Counted from the first letter of the stretch, positions 27,748-37,151 are shown. The stretch is DNA of 64,000 nt from Cloacibacterium normanense (GCF_003860565.1 NZ_CP034157.1:1488001-1552000), one strand, 5' to 3'. Notes: generated by a model from the letters alone, not told the origin. Numbers and translations are program-made.

Positions 27748-28650
27748 CTATAAATTTTTTAATTTGACTTCTTTTTTTAGATACTCTCTAAATTCTTCAG
27801 CTAAGCTACCGAAATAAGTTTTGCCTCCTTCTAAGTCTCTGTTCACTCCAGTTTTACCTAAAAGTACCGCTCCTTTTCCTACTCTTTTGCCAGAAGCCAT
27901 ACCAACTTGTCCCCAAACTTGTACATCATCTTCTATGATACAACAGCCTGCAATCATTGCTCCAGAAGCTACTAAAGTTCTTTCGCCAAGTACAGTATCG
28001 TGACCTATTTGGATTAAATTATCAAGTTTTGAGCCTTTTTTGATAATCGTAGAATCTGTAACACCACGGTCTATACAACAGTTTACCCCGATTTCTACCT
28101 CATCTTCTAAAATCACATTTCCTACGGAAAGCATTTTTCTGTAACCTTCGGCATTTTTGTTGTAATAGAACGCATCACCTCCTAAAACGGTTCCTGCCTG
28201 AATGATACAATTATTGCCAATGACTGTTCTGTCACCTATAACTACATTCGGGAAAATCATACAATTATCCCCTATTTTCACATCATTTCCGATGATTACA
28301 GAAGGGTGAATTTTACAATTTTCGCCAATAGAAACATTGTTTCCCGTGGTTTCAAAAGTCTGAATACCTGTAAAATGGTCGTTGATTTTATTAAAGTCTC
28401 TGAAAGGATCATCAGAAACCAAAAGTGCTTTTCCTTCTGGACAAGCTACTTCTTTGTCTATCAAAATAATGGTCGCTTCGGAATGAAGCGCTTTGTCATA
28501 ATATTTAGGATGATTGACAAAGACTATTTCTCCTTTTTTTACGCGATGAATTTCATTGGTTCCAAAAATTTGAAAATTTTCGTCGCCTACATATTTCGCA
28601 CCGATGAGTTCGGCAATGGTTTTAAGGGTTTGTGGAGATTTGAAAGTCAT
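27748..28650 (-). CDS. LpxD-like UDP-3-O-acylglucosamine N-acyltransferase paralogue
   Basis: A 300-residue left-handed beta-helix protein. An N-terminal LpxD-type domain (TLKTIAELIGAKYVGDENFQIFG) is followed by hexapeptide repeats (about residues 105-260, e.g. IGENCKIHPSVIIGNDVKIG) and a short C-terminal helix (EEFREYLKKEVKLKNL). It is shorter than the full LpxD at 31493, so this is a second, divergent copy in the same gene block. Whether it works in lipid A synthesis or on another sugar is unknown. Confidence 0.82.
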   Translation of the reverse strand: MTFKSPQTLKTIAELIGAKYVGDENFQIFGTNEIHRVKKGEIVFVNHPKYYDKALHSEATIILIDKEVACPEGKALLVSDDPFRDFNKINDHFTGIQTFETTGNNVSIGENCKIHPSVIIGNDVKIGDNCMIFPNVVIGDRTVIGNNCIIQAGTVLGGDAFYYNKNAEGYRKMLSVGNVILEDEVEIGVNCCIDRGVTDSTIIKKGSKLDNLIQIGHDTVLGERTLVASGAMIAGCCIIEDDVQVWGQVGMASGKRVGKGAVLLGKTGVNRDLEGGKTYFGSLAEEFREYLKKEVKLKNL

Positions 28651-28658
28651 ATTTTATA

Positions 28659-28686
28659 GAGATACGAGATACGAGATACGAGATAC
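28659..28686. repeat. 7-bp tandem repeat GAGATAC, four units
   Basis: Four identical heptamers between the LpxD paralogue and efp, followed at once by ACTCG words in the opposite orientation. Confidence 0.85.
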
Positions 28687-28721
28687 GAGAAAAACTCGCA
28701 ACTCGTTTCCCATTTCTCAAA

Positions 28722-29285
28722 TTATTTTACTCTTTCTAGGTAAGAACCGTCTTCTGTGTTTACTTTAATTTTGTCACCAGCTTCAATGAAAAGTGGAACC
28801 AAAACTCTAGCGCCCGTTTCTACGATGGCGTTTTTAAGTGCATTCGTTGCAGTGTTTCCTTTTACACCTGGATCTGCTTCTATTACTTCTAGGTAAACAG
28901 TTGGTGGAATTTCAGCAGAAAGTGGAGTTTCATCTGCTTCTTTCATAATGATGGTTACTTCTTCACCAGCTTTCATGAATTGAGCGTTTTCAATCATTTC
29001 TTTGTTCAAATACATTTGAGAGAAATCTTCATTATTCATGAAATGGAAACCATTCTCATCATCATATAAATATTGAAATTTACGAGTAATTACTTTTACT
29101 TCGTCTATTTTATGACCTGCAGAAAAAGTATTATCAATTACTTTTCCATTGGTTACAGATTTAAGTTTAGTTCTTACGAAAGCAGGACCTTTTCCTGGTT
29201 TTACGTGTAAAAATTCGATTACTTTATAAATGTCATTGCTGAATTCTATACAAAGACCTTTTTTAATATCATTACTTGTTGCCAT
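28722..29285 (-). CDS. efp: translation elongation factor P
   Basis: A 187-residue EF-P, which rescues ribosomes stalled at polyproline. The KOW-like N-terminal domain carries the tip loop KPGKGPA with a lysine at position 32, the residue that is modified in other bacteria. Two OB domains follow and the protein ends LERVK. It lies within the lpx gene block; no EpmA-type modifier is seen nearby. Confidence 0.96.
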   Translation of the reverse strand: MATSNDIKKGLCIEFSNDIYKVIEFLHVKPGKGPAFVRTKLKSVTNGKVIDNTFSAGHKIDEVKVITRKFQYLYDDENGFHFMNNEDFSQMYLNKEMIENAQFMKAGEEVTIIMKEADETPLSAEIPPTVYLEVIEADPGVKGNTATNALKNAIVETGARVLVPLFIEAGDKIKVNTEDGSYLERVK

Positions 29286-29314
29286 TAATATTTATTATTT
29301 TTTAAAATATGTTT

Positions 29315-30103
29315 TTATTCTTTTCCTGTTCCGTATCCTTTTACAATTCCACGAGGTGAATTTTTGATAAATTCTAAAATCTCATCTCTTTCTTCCGTAG
29401 GTGGCATTTCGTTTTCGATGAATCTTGTTGCTTGAGAAACATTCATTTTAGATTGAAAAAGATATTTGTAGATTTTTTGAATTTCAAAAATTCTATCATT
29501 ACTGAAACCTCTTCTTCTTAATCCCACAGAATTAATTCCTGCATAAGACATAGGTTCTCTCGCTACTTTTACATAAGGTGGAATATCTTTTCTTACGAGT
29601 GTTCCTCCAGAAATCATCACATGTTTGCCGATTTTACCAAACTGGTGCACCGCAGAAAGACCTCCCATTACAGTGAAATCTCCTATTTCTACGTGTCCTG
29701 CTATTCCGCAACCGTTTACAATGATGACATGATTTCCTAGAACACAGTCGTGAGCGATGTGAGAAGTAGCCATAATAAGGCAATCATTCCCTACTTTGGT
29801 ATAGCCTAATGCTTTGGTTCCTCTGTTAACGGTTACACATTCTCTGATGGTAGTATTGTCTCCAATAATGGTCAATGTTTGTTCACCATCAAATTTCAAA
29901 TCTTGTGGAATTGCAGAAATTACCGTTCCGGGAAAAATTCTACAGTTTTTACCAATTCTTGCACCATCCATAATGGTAACATTGGGACCAATCCAAGTTC
30001 CTTCTCCTATTTCTACGTCTGCAGCAATGGTGGTAAAAGGTTCTATGGTAACATCTTTGCCAATTTTGGCACGTCTGTCTACAGCGGCTAATTGATGAAT
30101 CAT
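29315..30103 (-). CDS. lpxA: acyl-ACP--UDP-N-acetylglucosamine O-acyltransferase
   Basis: A 262-residue LpxA, the first step of lipid A synthesis. Hexapeptide repeats fill residues 1-185 (IGKDVTIEPFTTIAADVEIGEGTW), the catalytic His is in SHIAHDCVLG, and a C-terminal helical part follows. Its start overlaps the stop of the lpxC-fabZ gene by 4 bp (30100-30103), so the genes are coupled. Confidence 0.96.
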   Translation of the reverse strand: MIHQLAAVDRRAKIGKDVTIEPFTTIAADVEIGEGTWIGPNVTIMDGARIGKNCRIFPGTVISAIPQDLKFDGEQTLTIIGDNTTIRECVTVNRGTKALGYTKVGNDCLIMATSHIAHDCVLGNHVIIVNGCGIAGHVEIGDFTVMGGLSAVHQFGKIGKHVMISGGTLVRKDIPPYVKVAREPMSYAGINSVGLRRRGFSNDRIFEIQKIYKYLFQSKMNVSQATRFIENEMPPTEERDEILEFIKNSPRGIVKGYGTGKE

Positions 30104-31500
30104 GAGTCTAATTTGGTTTTAGCAACTTGAGCCATCAATTCTGCTTCTACTACTACGCTATCTCCTACGTAACCGTAACCTTGCATATGAACAATGCCTC
30201 TTCTTATAGGTTCTATTAGTTCTATTTTAAAAATAAGGGTATCTCCAGGAATTACTTTTTTCTTGAACTTTACCTTATCTATTTTTACAAAATAAGTGGA
30301 ATAATTTTCTGGGTCTGGAACATTTGCCAAGACTAAAATACCTCCAGCTTGAGCCATCGCTTCGATTTGTAAAACACCAGGCATCACTGGTTCTTTAGGG
30401 AAATGACCTACAAAGAAAGGTTCATTCATCGAAACATTTTTAAGACCTACCACATGAGATTCTGACAATTCTAAAATCTTATCAATCAATAAAAATGGTG
30501 GTCTATGTGGTAAAAGACGCATAATCCCGTTAATATCAAAAACAGGTTCTGCTTTTAAATCAAAATCTGGCACGTTTTTCTTTTTTTGTAATTTCCACTG
30601 TCTGTTTAGTTTTTTCGCAAATTGTGTATTCACGAAATGTCCAGGTTTAGTAGCAATTACTTTTCCTTTAATTTTTACACCTGTTAATGCTAAATCGCCG
30701 ATTACATCTAGCAATTTATGACGCGCGGCTTCATTAGGATAATTAAGGGTAAGATTATCTAAAACACCATTTGGTCTGATGGTAACTTCTTCTTTACCGA
30801 AAGCTTTTTTGAGTTTTTCAGCGGTTTCAGGAGTTAATTCTTTGTCTACATAAACAATAGCGTTAGAAATATCGCCTCCTTTAATAAGACCACTGTCTAA
30901 AAGCATTTCTAGTTCGTGCAAGAAACTGAAAGTTCTCGCTGAAGAAATTTCATCTTTAAAATCTGTAATATTTTTAAGAGAAGCATTCTGAGTTCCTAAT
31001 ATTTTAGTCCCGAAATCTACCATTGTAGTAATTTCGTAGTTTTCAGAAGGAATAATGGTAATTTCTGAGCCTGTATTAGGGTCTACATAGTTCATCACTT
31101 CTTTGATGACTAAATATTCTCTGTTTTGGTCTTGTTCTACCACTCCAGCTTCTTCTATTGCTTCTACGAAAAATTTAGAAGAACCATCCATAATTGGTGC
31201 TTCTGCACTGTTCATTTCTAAGATAGCATTATCAATATCCATTCCTACTAAAGCAGCCAATAAATGCTCACAAGTATGGATTTTAACTCCTAATTTTTCT
31301 AACGTAGTCCCTCTTTCTGTAGTCGTTACATAATTTACATCTGCTTCTACTTGAGGATTACCTTCTAAGTCTGTTCTTACAAATACAAAACCTGTATTTT
31401 CTTTAGCAGGTTTCATGGTAAGGTTTACTTGTCTTCCTGTGTGAAGTCCAATCCCAGAAAGTGATACTTCTTTACCTAAAGTCTTCTGTTTTTCACTCAT
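30100..31500 (-). CDS. bifunctional LpxC deacetylase - FabZ dehydratase
   Basis: A 466-residue fusion. The N-terminal LpxC part (about 1-310) has [11 protein letters not shown], the zinc-site [10 protein letters not shown], and GHKLLD-like [13 protein letters not shown]. The C-terminal FabZ part (about 320-466) has [17 protein letters not shown] and [21 protein letters not shown]. LpxC commits UDP-acyl-GlcNAc to lipid A, and FabZ dehydrates 3-hydroxyacyl-ACP. Fusing them may balance lipid A against phospholipid synthesis. The fusion is an established Bacteroidota trait. It overlaps lpxD by 8 bp upstream and lpxA by 4 bp downstream. Confidence 0.96.
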   Translation of the reverse strand: MSEKQKTLGKEVSLSGIGLHTGRQVNLTMKPAKENTGFVFVRTDLEGNPQVEADVNYVTTTERGTTLEKLGVKIHTCEHLLAALVGMDIDNAILEMNSAEAPIMDGSSKFFVEAIEEAGVVEQDQNREYLVIKEVMNYVDPNTGSEITIIPSENYEITTMVDFGTKILGTQNASLKNITDFKDEISSARTFSFLHELEMLLDSGLIKGGDISNAIVYVDKELTPETAEKLKKAFGKEEVTIRPNGVLDNLTLNYPNEAARHKLLDVIGDLALTGVKIKGKVIATKPGHFVNTQFAKKLNRQWKLQKKKNVPDFDLKAEPVFDINGIMRLLPHRPPFLLIDKILELSESHVVGLKNVSMNEPFFVGHFPKEPVMPGVLQIEAMAQAGGILVLANVPDPENYSTYFVKIDKVKFKKKVIPGDTLIFKIELIEPIRRGIVHMQGYGYVGDSVVVEAELMAQVAKTKLDS

Positions 31501-32527
31501 TAGTATTTTCTTTTGAGTTTTTTTCTAGATTATTTATTCGTTCAACAATTTCAGGGAATTTTCTGAAAAGTACATAGCTTCTTCTGTAATCACCAGCATT
31601 GAAAGCAGGGGTTCCGAAGAGTGTTTCGCCGTCTTGTACATCTCTATTTATTCCGCTCTGAGCTTGTACTCTAATCTGGTTACCTATTTTGAGATGACCA
31701 GCAACACCAGTTTGTCCGCCAATCATATTCCAATCTCCTATAACGGTAGAACCAGCAATACCAGCTTGTGCTGCGATAACGTTATTTTTACCAATTTTCA
31801 CGTTATGAGCAATCTGAATCAGATTATCTATTTTGGTTCCTTCACCAATAACAGTAGAACCGATAGTTCCTCTGTCTATACTGCAATTAGAACCAATTTC
31901 TACATTATTTTCTATAACTACATTCCCTAATTGTGGGATTTTTTGATAGCCATCTTTCGTTGGTTGAAAACCGAAACCATCACTTCCTACCACTGTATTA
32001 GAATGAATGATGCAATTATCACCAATCACACAGTAATCATAAATTCTAGCACCGCTATAAATAATAGAGTTTTCGCCAATTTTTACATTTTTTCCGATGT
32101 AAACTTGAGGGAAAATCTGTGTTCCGTTACCGATTTTTGATTTATCTGAGATATAAGAATGTGCACCCACGTAGACATTCTCGCCTATTGTAGCGCTGTC
32201 TGCAATGGTAGAAGGTTGTTCAATTCCTGATTTTTTTTCTTCTCTCATCTGTTGATAGAGATTCATTAAAACCTGAAAAGCCAAATAAGCGTCTTCTACT
32301 ACAATAAGTGTAGGTTTATAGTTTTCTTCTTTAACAAATTTTCCAGAAACAATGATAACAGAGGCTTCTGAAAGTGAAATAAATTCTGCAAATTTTTCTT
32401 GAGAAACAAAAGAGAGTTGACCATTTTGCGCATTCTCTATGGGCGAAACACCTGTAATTGAGGCATTTTCGTCTCCCAAGATTTTTCCATTGATAAAACT
32501 TGCAATTTGAGCTGCAGTAAATTCCAT
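31493..32527 (-). CDS. lpxD: UDP-3-O-(3-hydroxyacyl)glucosamine N-acyltransferase
   Basis: A protein of about 344 residues. The frame is open further upstream, but the ATG at 32527 ([14 protein letters not shown]) is the normal LpxD start. The uridine-binding N-terminal domain is followed by hexapeptide repeats (about 110-310), with the catalytic His in [14 protein letters not shown]. It is the first gene of the tight lpxD-lpxC/fabZ-lpxA cluster. The HD-domain gene lies 58 bp upstream on the same strand. Confidence 0.96.
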   Translation of the reverse strand: MEFTAAQIASFINGKILGDENASITGVSPIENAQNGQLSFVSQEKFAEFISLSEASVIIVSGKFVKEENYKPTLIVVEDAYLAFQVLMNLYQQMREEKKSGIEQPSTIADSATIGENVYVGAHSYISDKSKIGNGTQIFPQVYIGKNVKIGENSIIYSGARIYDYCVIGDNCIIHSNTVVGSDGFGFQPTKDGYQKIPQLGNVVIENNVEIGSNCSIDRGTIGSTVIGEGTKIDNLIQIAHNVKIGKNNVIAAQAGIAGSTVIGDWNMIGGQTGVAGHLKIGNQIRVQAQSGINRDVQDGETLFGTPAFNAGDYRRSYVLFRKFPEIVERINNLEKNSKENTNE

Positions 32528-32585
32528 ATCGTGCAAAGATACGAAAATCTTATTACACTCATACAATTTTTAGTTTTTTGAAAAC

Positions 32586-33800
32586 TTAAATTTCTCTAGG
32601 GAAAAACAGAATGTTTTTGGTGGTTGGTTGGTTGATATGCGCTGATAGAATTTGAGTTTCTGCGTCTTCCAACTTTATCTTTCTTCCGTCTCTTTTGAGC
32701 AAAAAAATCGGTTGTTTTTGATTATCATAAGGTAGCAAAGTTCTGCTGATTTGTTCCACCAACTGATCCCCGTTTTCGATGCCAAATTTCTGATTGGCTC
32801 GTTCTATTTTTTCTAAAATTTCTGATTCTTCAAATTTTTGAGAAGAAAATACCGTTTTTGGGAATTTTCTCTGAACCACCGCTTTACAGAAATAACTCAA
32901 CACAAAATCATCCGCATTTTGCCAAGTTTTTATTGCGCTCAGTACATCTGTATCATCCAGTTGTGTAAAACGATTCACATCTTCTTCTGTCGCTTTTTCG
33001 AAATCAGTTTTGTACAAGAAATATTTTAAATTTCCGTAAGCTTCCACTTGTTTTCCTTCAGAAATGAGCTGTTTTGCTCTGCTCAAGATTTTGACTAAAA
33101 GATGTTCTGCCAAAGCCGAAGTTTTATGATAGTAAACCTGCCAATACATAAACATTCTTGCCGTGAGGAAATTTTCAATAGAATAAACCCCTTTTTCATC
33201 AATCAGAAGTTCATCATCTTTTACATTCATCATCGAAATAATTCTCTGCGTGTTCACACTTCCTTCTGAAACTCCCGTAAAGAAACTGTCTCGCTTCAAA
33301 TAATCTAATCTATCTACATCTAACTGCGAAGTAATCAATTGGTTAAAGAATTTACGATGGTATTTTCCTTGAAACATTTCTATCGCCAAATCTAACTCAC
33401 CATTAAACTCATCATTCAATTTTTTCATCAATAAAATCGAGAGTTTCTCGTGATGCCAATCTTCCATCAAAAGACTTTCTAAAGCGTGAGAATACGGACC
33501 ATGACCTACATCGTGCAATAAAATAGCGAGAAGCGCCGCTTTTTCTTCTTCGTCTGAAATTTTTACATTTTTCAGTTTCAAAGTTTCTAGCGCTGTAAAC
33601 ATGAGATGCATTGCACCTAAAGCATGATGAAATCTGGTATGAGTAGCTCCCGGAAAAACTAAACTCAACAATCCTGTTTGAGAAATTCTGCGCAATCTCT
33701 GAAAATAACGATGCTCTAACACATCATACAAAATTTCGTAAGGAATTTTTATAAAACCATGAACTGGGTCGTTGATAATTTTGAGTTTATTGGTGCTCAT
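32586..33800 (-). CDS. HD-domain phosphohydrolase (dNTPase-like)
   Basis: A 404-residue HD protein. The motifs are TRFHHALGAMHL (first His), ILLHDVGHGPYSH (HD pair), and SQLDVDRLDYLKRDSFFTG, matching the deoxynucleotide triphosphohydrolase-like YdhJ group. Related proteins hydrolyse dNTPs. It is usual upstream of lpxD in flavobacteria, as far as I recall. It is the last core gene before the accessory region. Confidence 0.85.
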   Translation of the reverse strand: MSTNKLKIINDPVHGFIKIPYEILYDVLEHRYFQRLRRISQTGLLSLVFPGATHTRFHHALGAMHLMFTALETLKLKNVKISDEEEKAALLAILLHDVGHGPYSHALESLLMEDWHHEKLSILLMKKLNDEFNGELDLAIEMFQGKYHRKFFNQLITSQLDVDRLDYLKRDSFFTGVSEGSVNTQRIISMMNVKDDELLIDEKGVYSIENFLTARMFMYWQVYYHKTSALAEHLLVKILSRAKQLISEGKQVEAYGNLKYFLYKTDFEKATEEDVNRFTQLDDTDVLSAIKTWQNADDFVLSYFCKAVVQRKFPKTVFSSQKFEESEILEKIERANQKFGIENGDQLVEQISRTLLPYDNQKQPIFLLKRDGRKIKLEDAETQILSAHINQPTTKNILFFPREI

Positions 33801-33807
33801 TTGTATA

Positions 33808-33835
33808 GATAAATGATGATTGATAAATGATTTTT
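33808..33835. repeat. Degenerate 7-bp tandem repeat, four units
   Basis: GATAAAT, GATGATT, GATAAAT, GATTTTT immediately upstream of the HD-domain gene. Confidence 0.7.
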
Positions 33836-34301
33836 CAAATTTACGGAAATTTAGTTTAACAGATTTTTAATTCATCTCATGCTTTACGACTTCTTCTGTC
33901 ACAAAAAATAAAATAAGTTTTTTAGTTATAAAATTTAGAGTTCTTACAATAGAAGTTTTACACCATTTTTTCCGCATTGTCTGTTTATGGTTTTTCTACC
34001 TTTTTTTGTCTTTTTTGAGACATTTGTTCGAATCAAGTTCGAATCAAGTTCGAATCAGCTTCGGAAAAAGGGTACTTTTTGCGAACAAAACTCGAGTTTG
34101 ACTGCCACTTGATTCAACTCAAACCCTTATTTGTTTTCTTCAAAACGCCATATAAAGTTCTGGTATAATAAGAAGCAAGTATCTTGCCTTTGTCCTGCAA
34201 GTAAAATGCAAGCAGACATTAACTACCCTTTCCTTTGACTTTCCTTTGACTTTCCTTTGACATTGCTTTGGGTAGGGTTTGTGTCTGTGTCGTCCTAAAA
34301 T
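33836..34301. repeat. Gene-free stretch with two 11-bp tandem repeats
   Basis: No gene is visible in these 466 bp. GTTCGAATCAA is repeated three times at 34026-34057 (last copy one base short and changed). CTTTCCTTTGA is repeated three times at 34228-34260, with a fourth degenerate copy after it. Both have a period of 11 bp, one helical turn. At 34286-34301 stands a 16-bp copy of the IS end (see the IS entry). Confidence 0.8.
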
Positions 34302-34383
34302 TGTGTCGTCCTAAAATAACTATACAGGTTATTTAATAAATCCTATTTTAGTTATACAAATATAATTCTTAATCCTAAATTTA

Positions 34384-35286
34384 CTATACCATTGTTTTTT
34401 TATCATTAAATTTTTTATTGTATTTTTTCCATCTTTTCTTTAATTGTTCAGATTTTAGATGGGCTTGATGAGGGGTTAAATAATCACAACTTGCATGAGG
34501 CCTGAGTTGGTTATATGACAAAATGCTTGCATTCACCTGTCTCTTCGTTTGTTCAAAACCTAATGCGCTTGTATAAAGATTAAATTCTTTCTTTATAATG
34601 CCATTTACTCTTTCTGCTAATGCGTTTTCATAAGGATTACCATTTTCTGTCATACTGATGGCAATATTATTTTTTAATAATAAATCTACATAATTCTGGG
34701 AACAGTATTGCGAACCTCTATCGGAATGATGTATGAGAGGATGATGATACAATCGATTATGAAGTGCCATTTTCAAAGCATCAATACATCCTTCTGCCGA
34801 TAGGTCTTGACGAAAACTGTAGCCCATAATTTTTCGAGAATAGGCATCGGTAATTAAACTCAAATAGCCCCATTGATGGGTTAATCGGATATAGGTAATA
34901 TCACTTACCCATACTTGTTCTGGCCGATTTATGACCATTCCTTTGATGAGATTACTGTATTTTCGCATCCAATGTCTTGAATCTGTTGTTATGACTTTAC
35001 GTTTCCGTTTTCTAATCAACAATTGATGCGCTGCCAATAAATCAAATAAATAGTCTCTGCCAAAACTGATGGCATGAGATTTTAGTTGATTTTGAAGCAT
35101 ATAGTGTAGTTTACGGGTCCCTACTTGTGGCAGATCCCGACGAATAGTACGAACTTCTTGAAGGATTATGTCTTCTTTTATCAGACTGTTTTCTTTTCGC
35201 CAAAGCCCATCGTAATAGGCATGTCTTGTTTTGCCAAACAATCTACACAAGAACCCTATTCCCAATTTAGGATAGAATTCTTTCAT
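34384..35286 (-). CDS. IS3-family transposase OrfB (DDE integrase core)
   Basis: A 300-residue transposase catalytic domain. An HTH_21-like N-terminal segment is followed by the rve core with the three acidic residues in WVSDITYI (D), HHSDRGSQY (D) and NALAERVNGIIKKEF (E), with the usual K/R seven residues later. It is made mostly as an OrfAB fusion by a -1 frameshift in orfA (35310-35316). An independent start exists at 35286. Confidence 0.95.
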   Translation of the reverse strand: MKEFYPKLGIGFLCRLFGKTRHAYYDGLWRKENSLIKEDIILQEVRTIRRDLPQVGTRKLHYMLQNQLKSHAISFGRDYLFDLLAAHQLLIRKRKRKVITTDSRHWMRKYSNLIKGMVINRPEQVWVSDITYIRLTHQWGYLSLITDAYSRKIMGYSFRQDLSAEGCIDALKMALHNRLYHHPLIHHSDRGSQYCSQNYVDLLLKNNIAISMTENGNPYENALAERVNGIIKKEFNLYTSALGFEQTKRQVNASILSYNQLRPHASCDYLTPHQAHLKSEQLKKRWKKYNKKFNDKKTMV

Positions 35287-35288
35287 TG

Positions 35289-35831
35289 TTATGACTGCTT
35301 GGCACCAGACTTTTTTCTAATATCTATTTTGAGCTGTTCTTCGGCTACATCAATAAGCGTATTGAGGGCTTTAATTTTAAGCTCCGCTTCTTTTAATGCT
35401 TTCTCCAAAGACTCTTTTTCTGGTTCTTTCCTAGGTGTGGTTTTATTTCCCATTATAGAACTATTTCCAATACAAAGTTCGACTTTTTCTGATTTGTACT
35501 GTGTTATCCAATTACGAATTACTTTGTCTGTCTTTATGTTATAGGCTATCTTGGCTTCTTGTATCGTTAATAGACCTTGTTCTATCGCTGTAACTATTGT
35601 ACGTTTTTCTAGTCCTGTGTACGTTCGACGTTTCAAATTTTCTAGGTAGTTAGGCGAACCAAAATCTCGCATCCAACTATCTAAGGTGGATTGGCCTAAA
35701 TTATAGAGCCGAATCGCCTCCTTTCTCGGTAATCCTGATTCTACCTCTTGAACAATTTGTTTTTTTAATCGTTTGTCGTAATGACTCTGTTTACTCTCGC
35801 GAGCTAAAAATCTCTCTTCTTTTGATTGCAT
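35289..35831 (-). CDS. IS3-family OrfA (helix-turn-helix), with A6G frameshift site
   Basis: A 180-residue DNA-binding protein with two helix-turn-helix regions (about 15-60 and 70-110) and a C-terminal leucine-rich coiled coil (EKALKEAELKIKALNTLIDVAEEQLK) for multimerisation. In-frame codons AGA-AAA-AAG form the slippery heptamer A-AAA-AAG at 35310-35316. A -1 slip there reads V-W-C-Q-A-V-I-T and joins the MKEFYP start of OrfB, so the classical OrfAB fusion is possible. OrfA alone regulates transposition in this family. Confidence 0.93.
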   Translation of the reverse strand: MQSKEERFLARESKQSHYDKRLKKQIVQEVESGLPRKEAIRLYNLGQSTLDSWMRDFGSPNYLENLKRRTYTGLEKRTIVTAIEQGLLTIQEAKIAYNIKTDKVIRNWITQYKSEKVELCIGNSSIMGNKTTPRKEPEKESLEKALKEAELKIKALNTLIDVAEEQLKIDIRKKSGAKQS

Positions 35832-35870
35832 ATACTCTATTTTTGTGTATAGCTATTTCAGGACAAGACA

Positions 35871-36064
35871 AATAACTATACAACCGTTTAGTTATATTTT
35901 AAATTGCGCATTTTGTGTAGATTATAAAAATAGAGCGCAATAAATTCTAACCATCTCTATACGAAATACGAAACAAAATTTACGCAAAAAACACTGAATA
36001 TATAGCATGCAGGCAAAATTTATCAAAAAATTTGCACTTTCGCAAAACTTTCGTATATTTGGGT
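35871..36064. other. Junction between the IS and the cassette array (candidate attI or degraded attC)
   Basis: No gene fits. ATACGAAA (near 35966-35973) and TTTCGTAT (near 36049-36056) can pair across about 75 bp, and the sequence ends directly at the first cassette core, GTTGTGC at 36065. This is where an attI or an earlier attC would lie. The internal match to the other attC sites is weak, so the identity is uncertain. Confidence 0.35.
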
Positions 36065-36130
36065 GTTGTGCGTCAGCTTAAAAGACAAGACCCCGATAAT
36101 GGAAATACCACCTTAATATAAAAGAATTGA

Positions 36131-36931
36131 TTATGAAGGGTGGAACTTTTCAGGAACAACTTTCAGCATTTCAAAAAAACAATCTTCCCATTGACTTGGA
36201 GATAGATTCACGATTTTTAAGTTCAAATTAATCCCAAATTTTTCGGAAATCTCATTAACCTGACTTTTTCTGAATATTAATTTTAAAGCCGTTCTGACAG
36301 GTAAATTAGGTTTTTGTAACAGAAAGGATAGAAAATTTAAATATTTGACTTTCTGATTAAAATCAATATGTAAAGATTTTCGTTCAATTTTAAGAAAAGC
36401 AGACTTAACAGTTGGAGGAGGTATAAAACTATTAGGATTTATTTCGTAAACTATCTTCAAACTATAAAATGTATGATATAGGATAGTGTAAGGATTAAAG
36501 ATTTTGTCTGCAAATAACTTTTTAGCAGGTTCTAATTGCAGGAAAATTGAACCGCCCTGAAAACTTTCCATATTTTCAAACATCAATATTTTTAAAATTT
36601 CTGATGTTATACCAAATGGTATGTTAGAAACAACCTTAAACGAAAAATTAGGAATTTTATAATTTCTGAAATCACATCCAAAAACTTGAATGTTTTGAGT
36701 TTGTTTAAATTTGTGTTTTAGATGCGTTATTAACTCAAAATCATTCTCAATCGCAATGACTAATTTTGCTTTTTGTAGTAGATGTACAGTTAGAAATCCT
36801 TTTCCTGCACCAATATCTAAGACCGTATCGTTTTGATTAATTCTTGATTGTTTAATTGCATCTTCAATTAGCACTTTGTCAATTGTAAAGTGCTGACCCG
36901 TATATCTTACAGGCAATCTATTTTTATTCAT
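36131..36931 (-). CDS. Erm(F)-like 23S rRNA adenine N6-methyltransferase (cassette 1)
   Basis: A 266-residue rRNA methyltransferase. LPVRYTGQHFTIDKVLI, the SAM site DIGAGKGFLTVHLL, VVSNIPFGIT, and the C-terminus EVVPEKFHPS match Erm(F) as I remember it, with many substitutions elsewhere, so this is a related but distinct Erm. Dimethylation of A2058 gives resistance to macrolides, lincosamides and streptogramin B. The gene is reversed relative to the array and has its own promoter (36962-36992). The leader would be only about 25 nt, too short for the usual attenuator peptide, so expression is probably constitutive. Confidence 0.9.
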   Translation of the reverse strand: MNKNRLPVRYTGQHFTIDKVLIEDAIKQSRINQNDTVLDIGAGKGFLTVHLLQKAKLVIAIENDFELITHLKHKFKQTQNIQVFGCDFRNYKIPNFSFKVVSNIPFGITSEILKILMFENMESFQGGSIFLQLEPAKKLFADKIFNPYTILYHTFYSLKIVYEINPNSFIPPPTVKSAFLKIERKSLHIDFNQKVKYLNFLSFLLQKPNLPVRTALKLIFRKSQVNEISEKFGINLNLKIVNLSPSQWEDCFFEMLKVVPEKFHPS

Positions 36932-36961
36932 TATGACTTCTTACAGGTGAATAATTGACTG

Positions 36962-36992
36962 CAAAATTAGTAACTTTGCTCCAATTTACAAT
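36962..36992 (-). promoter_or_regulatory. Flavobacterial-type promoter of the erm cassette
   Basis: On the minus strand, ATTG (consensus minus-33 TTTG, one mismatch) and TAATTTTG (minus-7 consensus TAnnTTTG) are separated by 19 bp. The start codon is 30 bp downstream. Confidence 0.6.
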
Positions 36993-37020
36993 AAGAAGAT
37001 GAAAAAAATAAAAGCCGAAC

Positions 37021-37151
37021 GCACAACATCGTATATAAAACATTTGGCAGTCAGTGCGTTATCGAGCATTTCAACCCGTGTCAAAAGTGCTTGTAACTTG
37101 ACAGGAAAGTGCTTCGAAGTGCCAAACGTTTCATATACGTAACCGTTAGCT
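37021..37151 (+). other. attC1 (end of cassette 1, erm)
   Basis: Begins GCACAAC, the reverse complement of the cassette 1 start (GTTGTGCGT at 36065), and ends at the core GTTAGCT (37145). Outer arms CGTATAT and ATATACG, then ATTTGGCA and TGCCAAACG, pair. Short type, about 130 bp. Confidence 0.82.

Larger units (their letters stand above)
34302..35870 (-). mobile_element. Complete IS3-family insertion sequence inserted into a copy of its own end
   Basis: The element is 1,569 bp long. The terminal inverted repeats are 25 bp with 4 mismatches (34302-34326 and 35846-35870), beginning TGTGTCGTCC and TGTCTTGTCC when read inward. A 3-bp target duplication AAT flanks it (34299-34301 and 35871-35873). 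Removing the element and one AAT restores a 25-bp sequence identical to the left end, so it landed in a pre-existing IS end. Two overlapping-frame genes (orfA, orfB) read leftward. Both genes and the frameshift site are intact, so it may be active. Confidence 0.92.
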
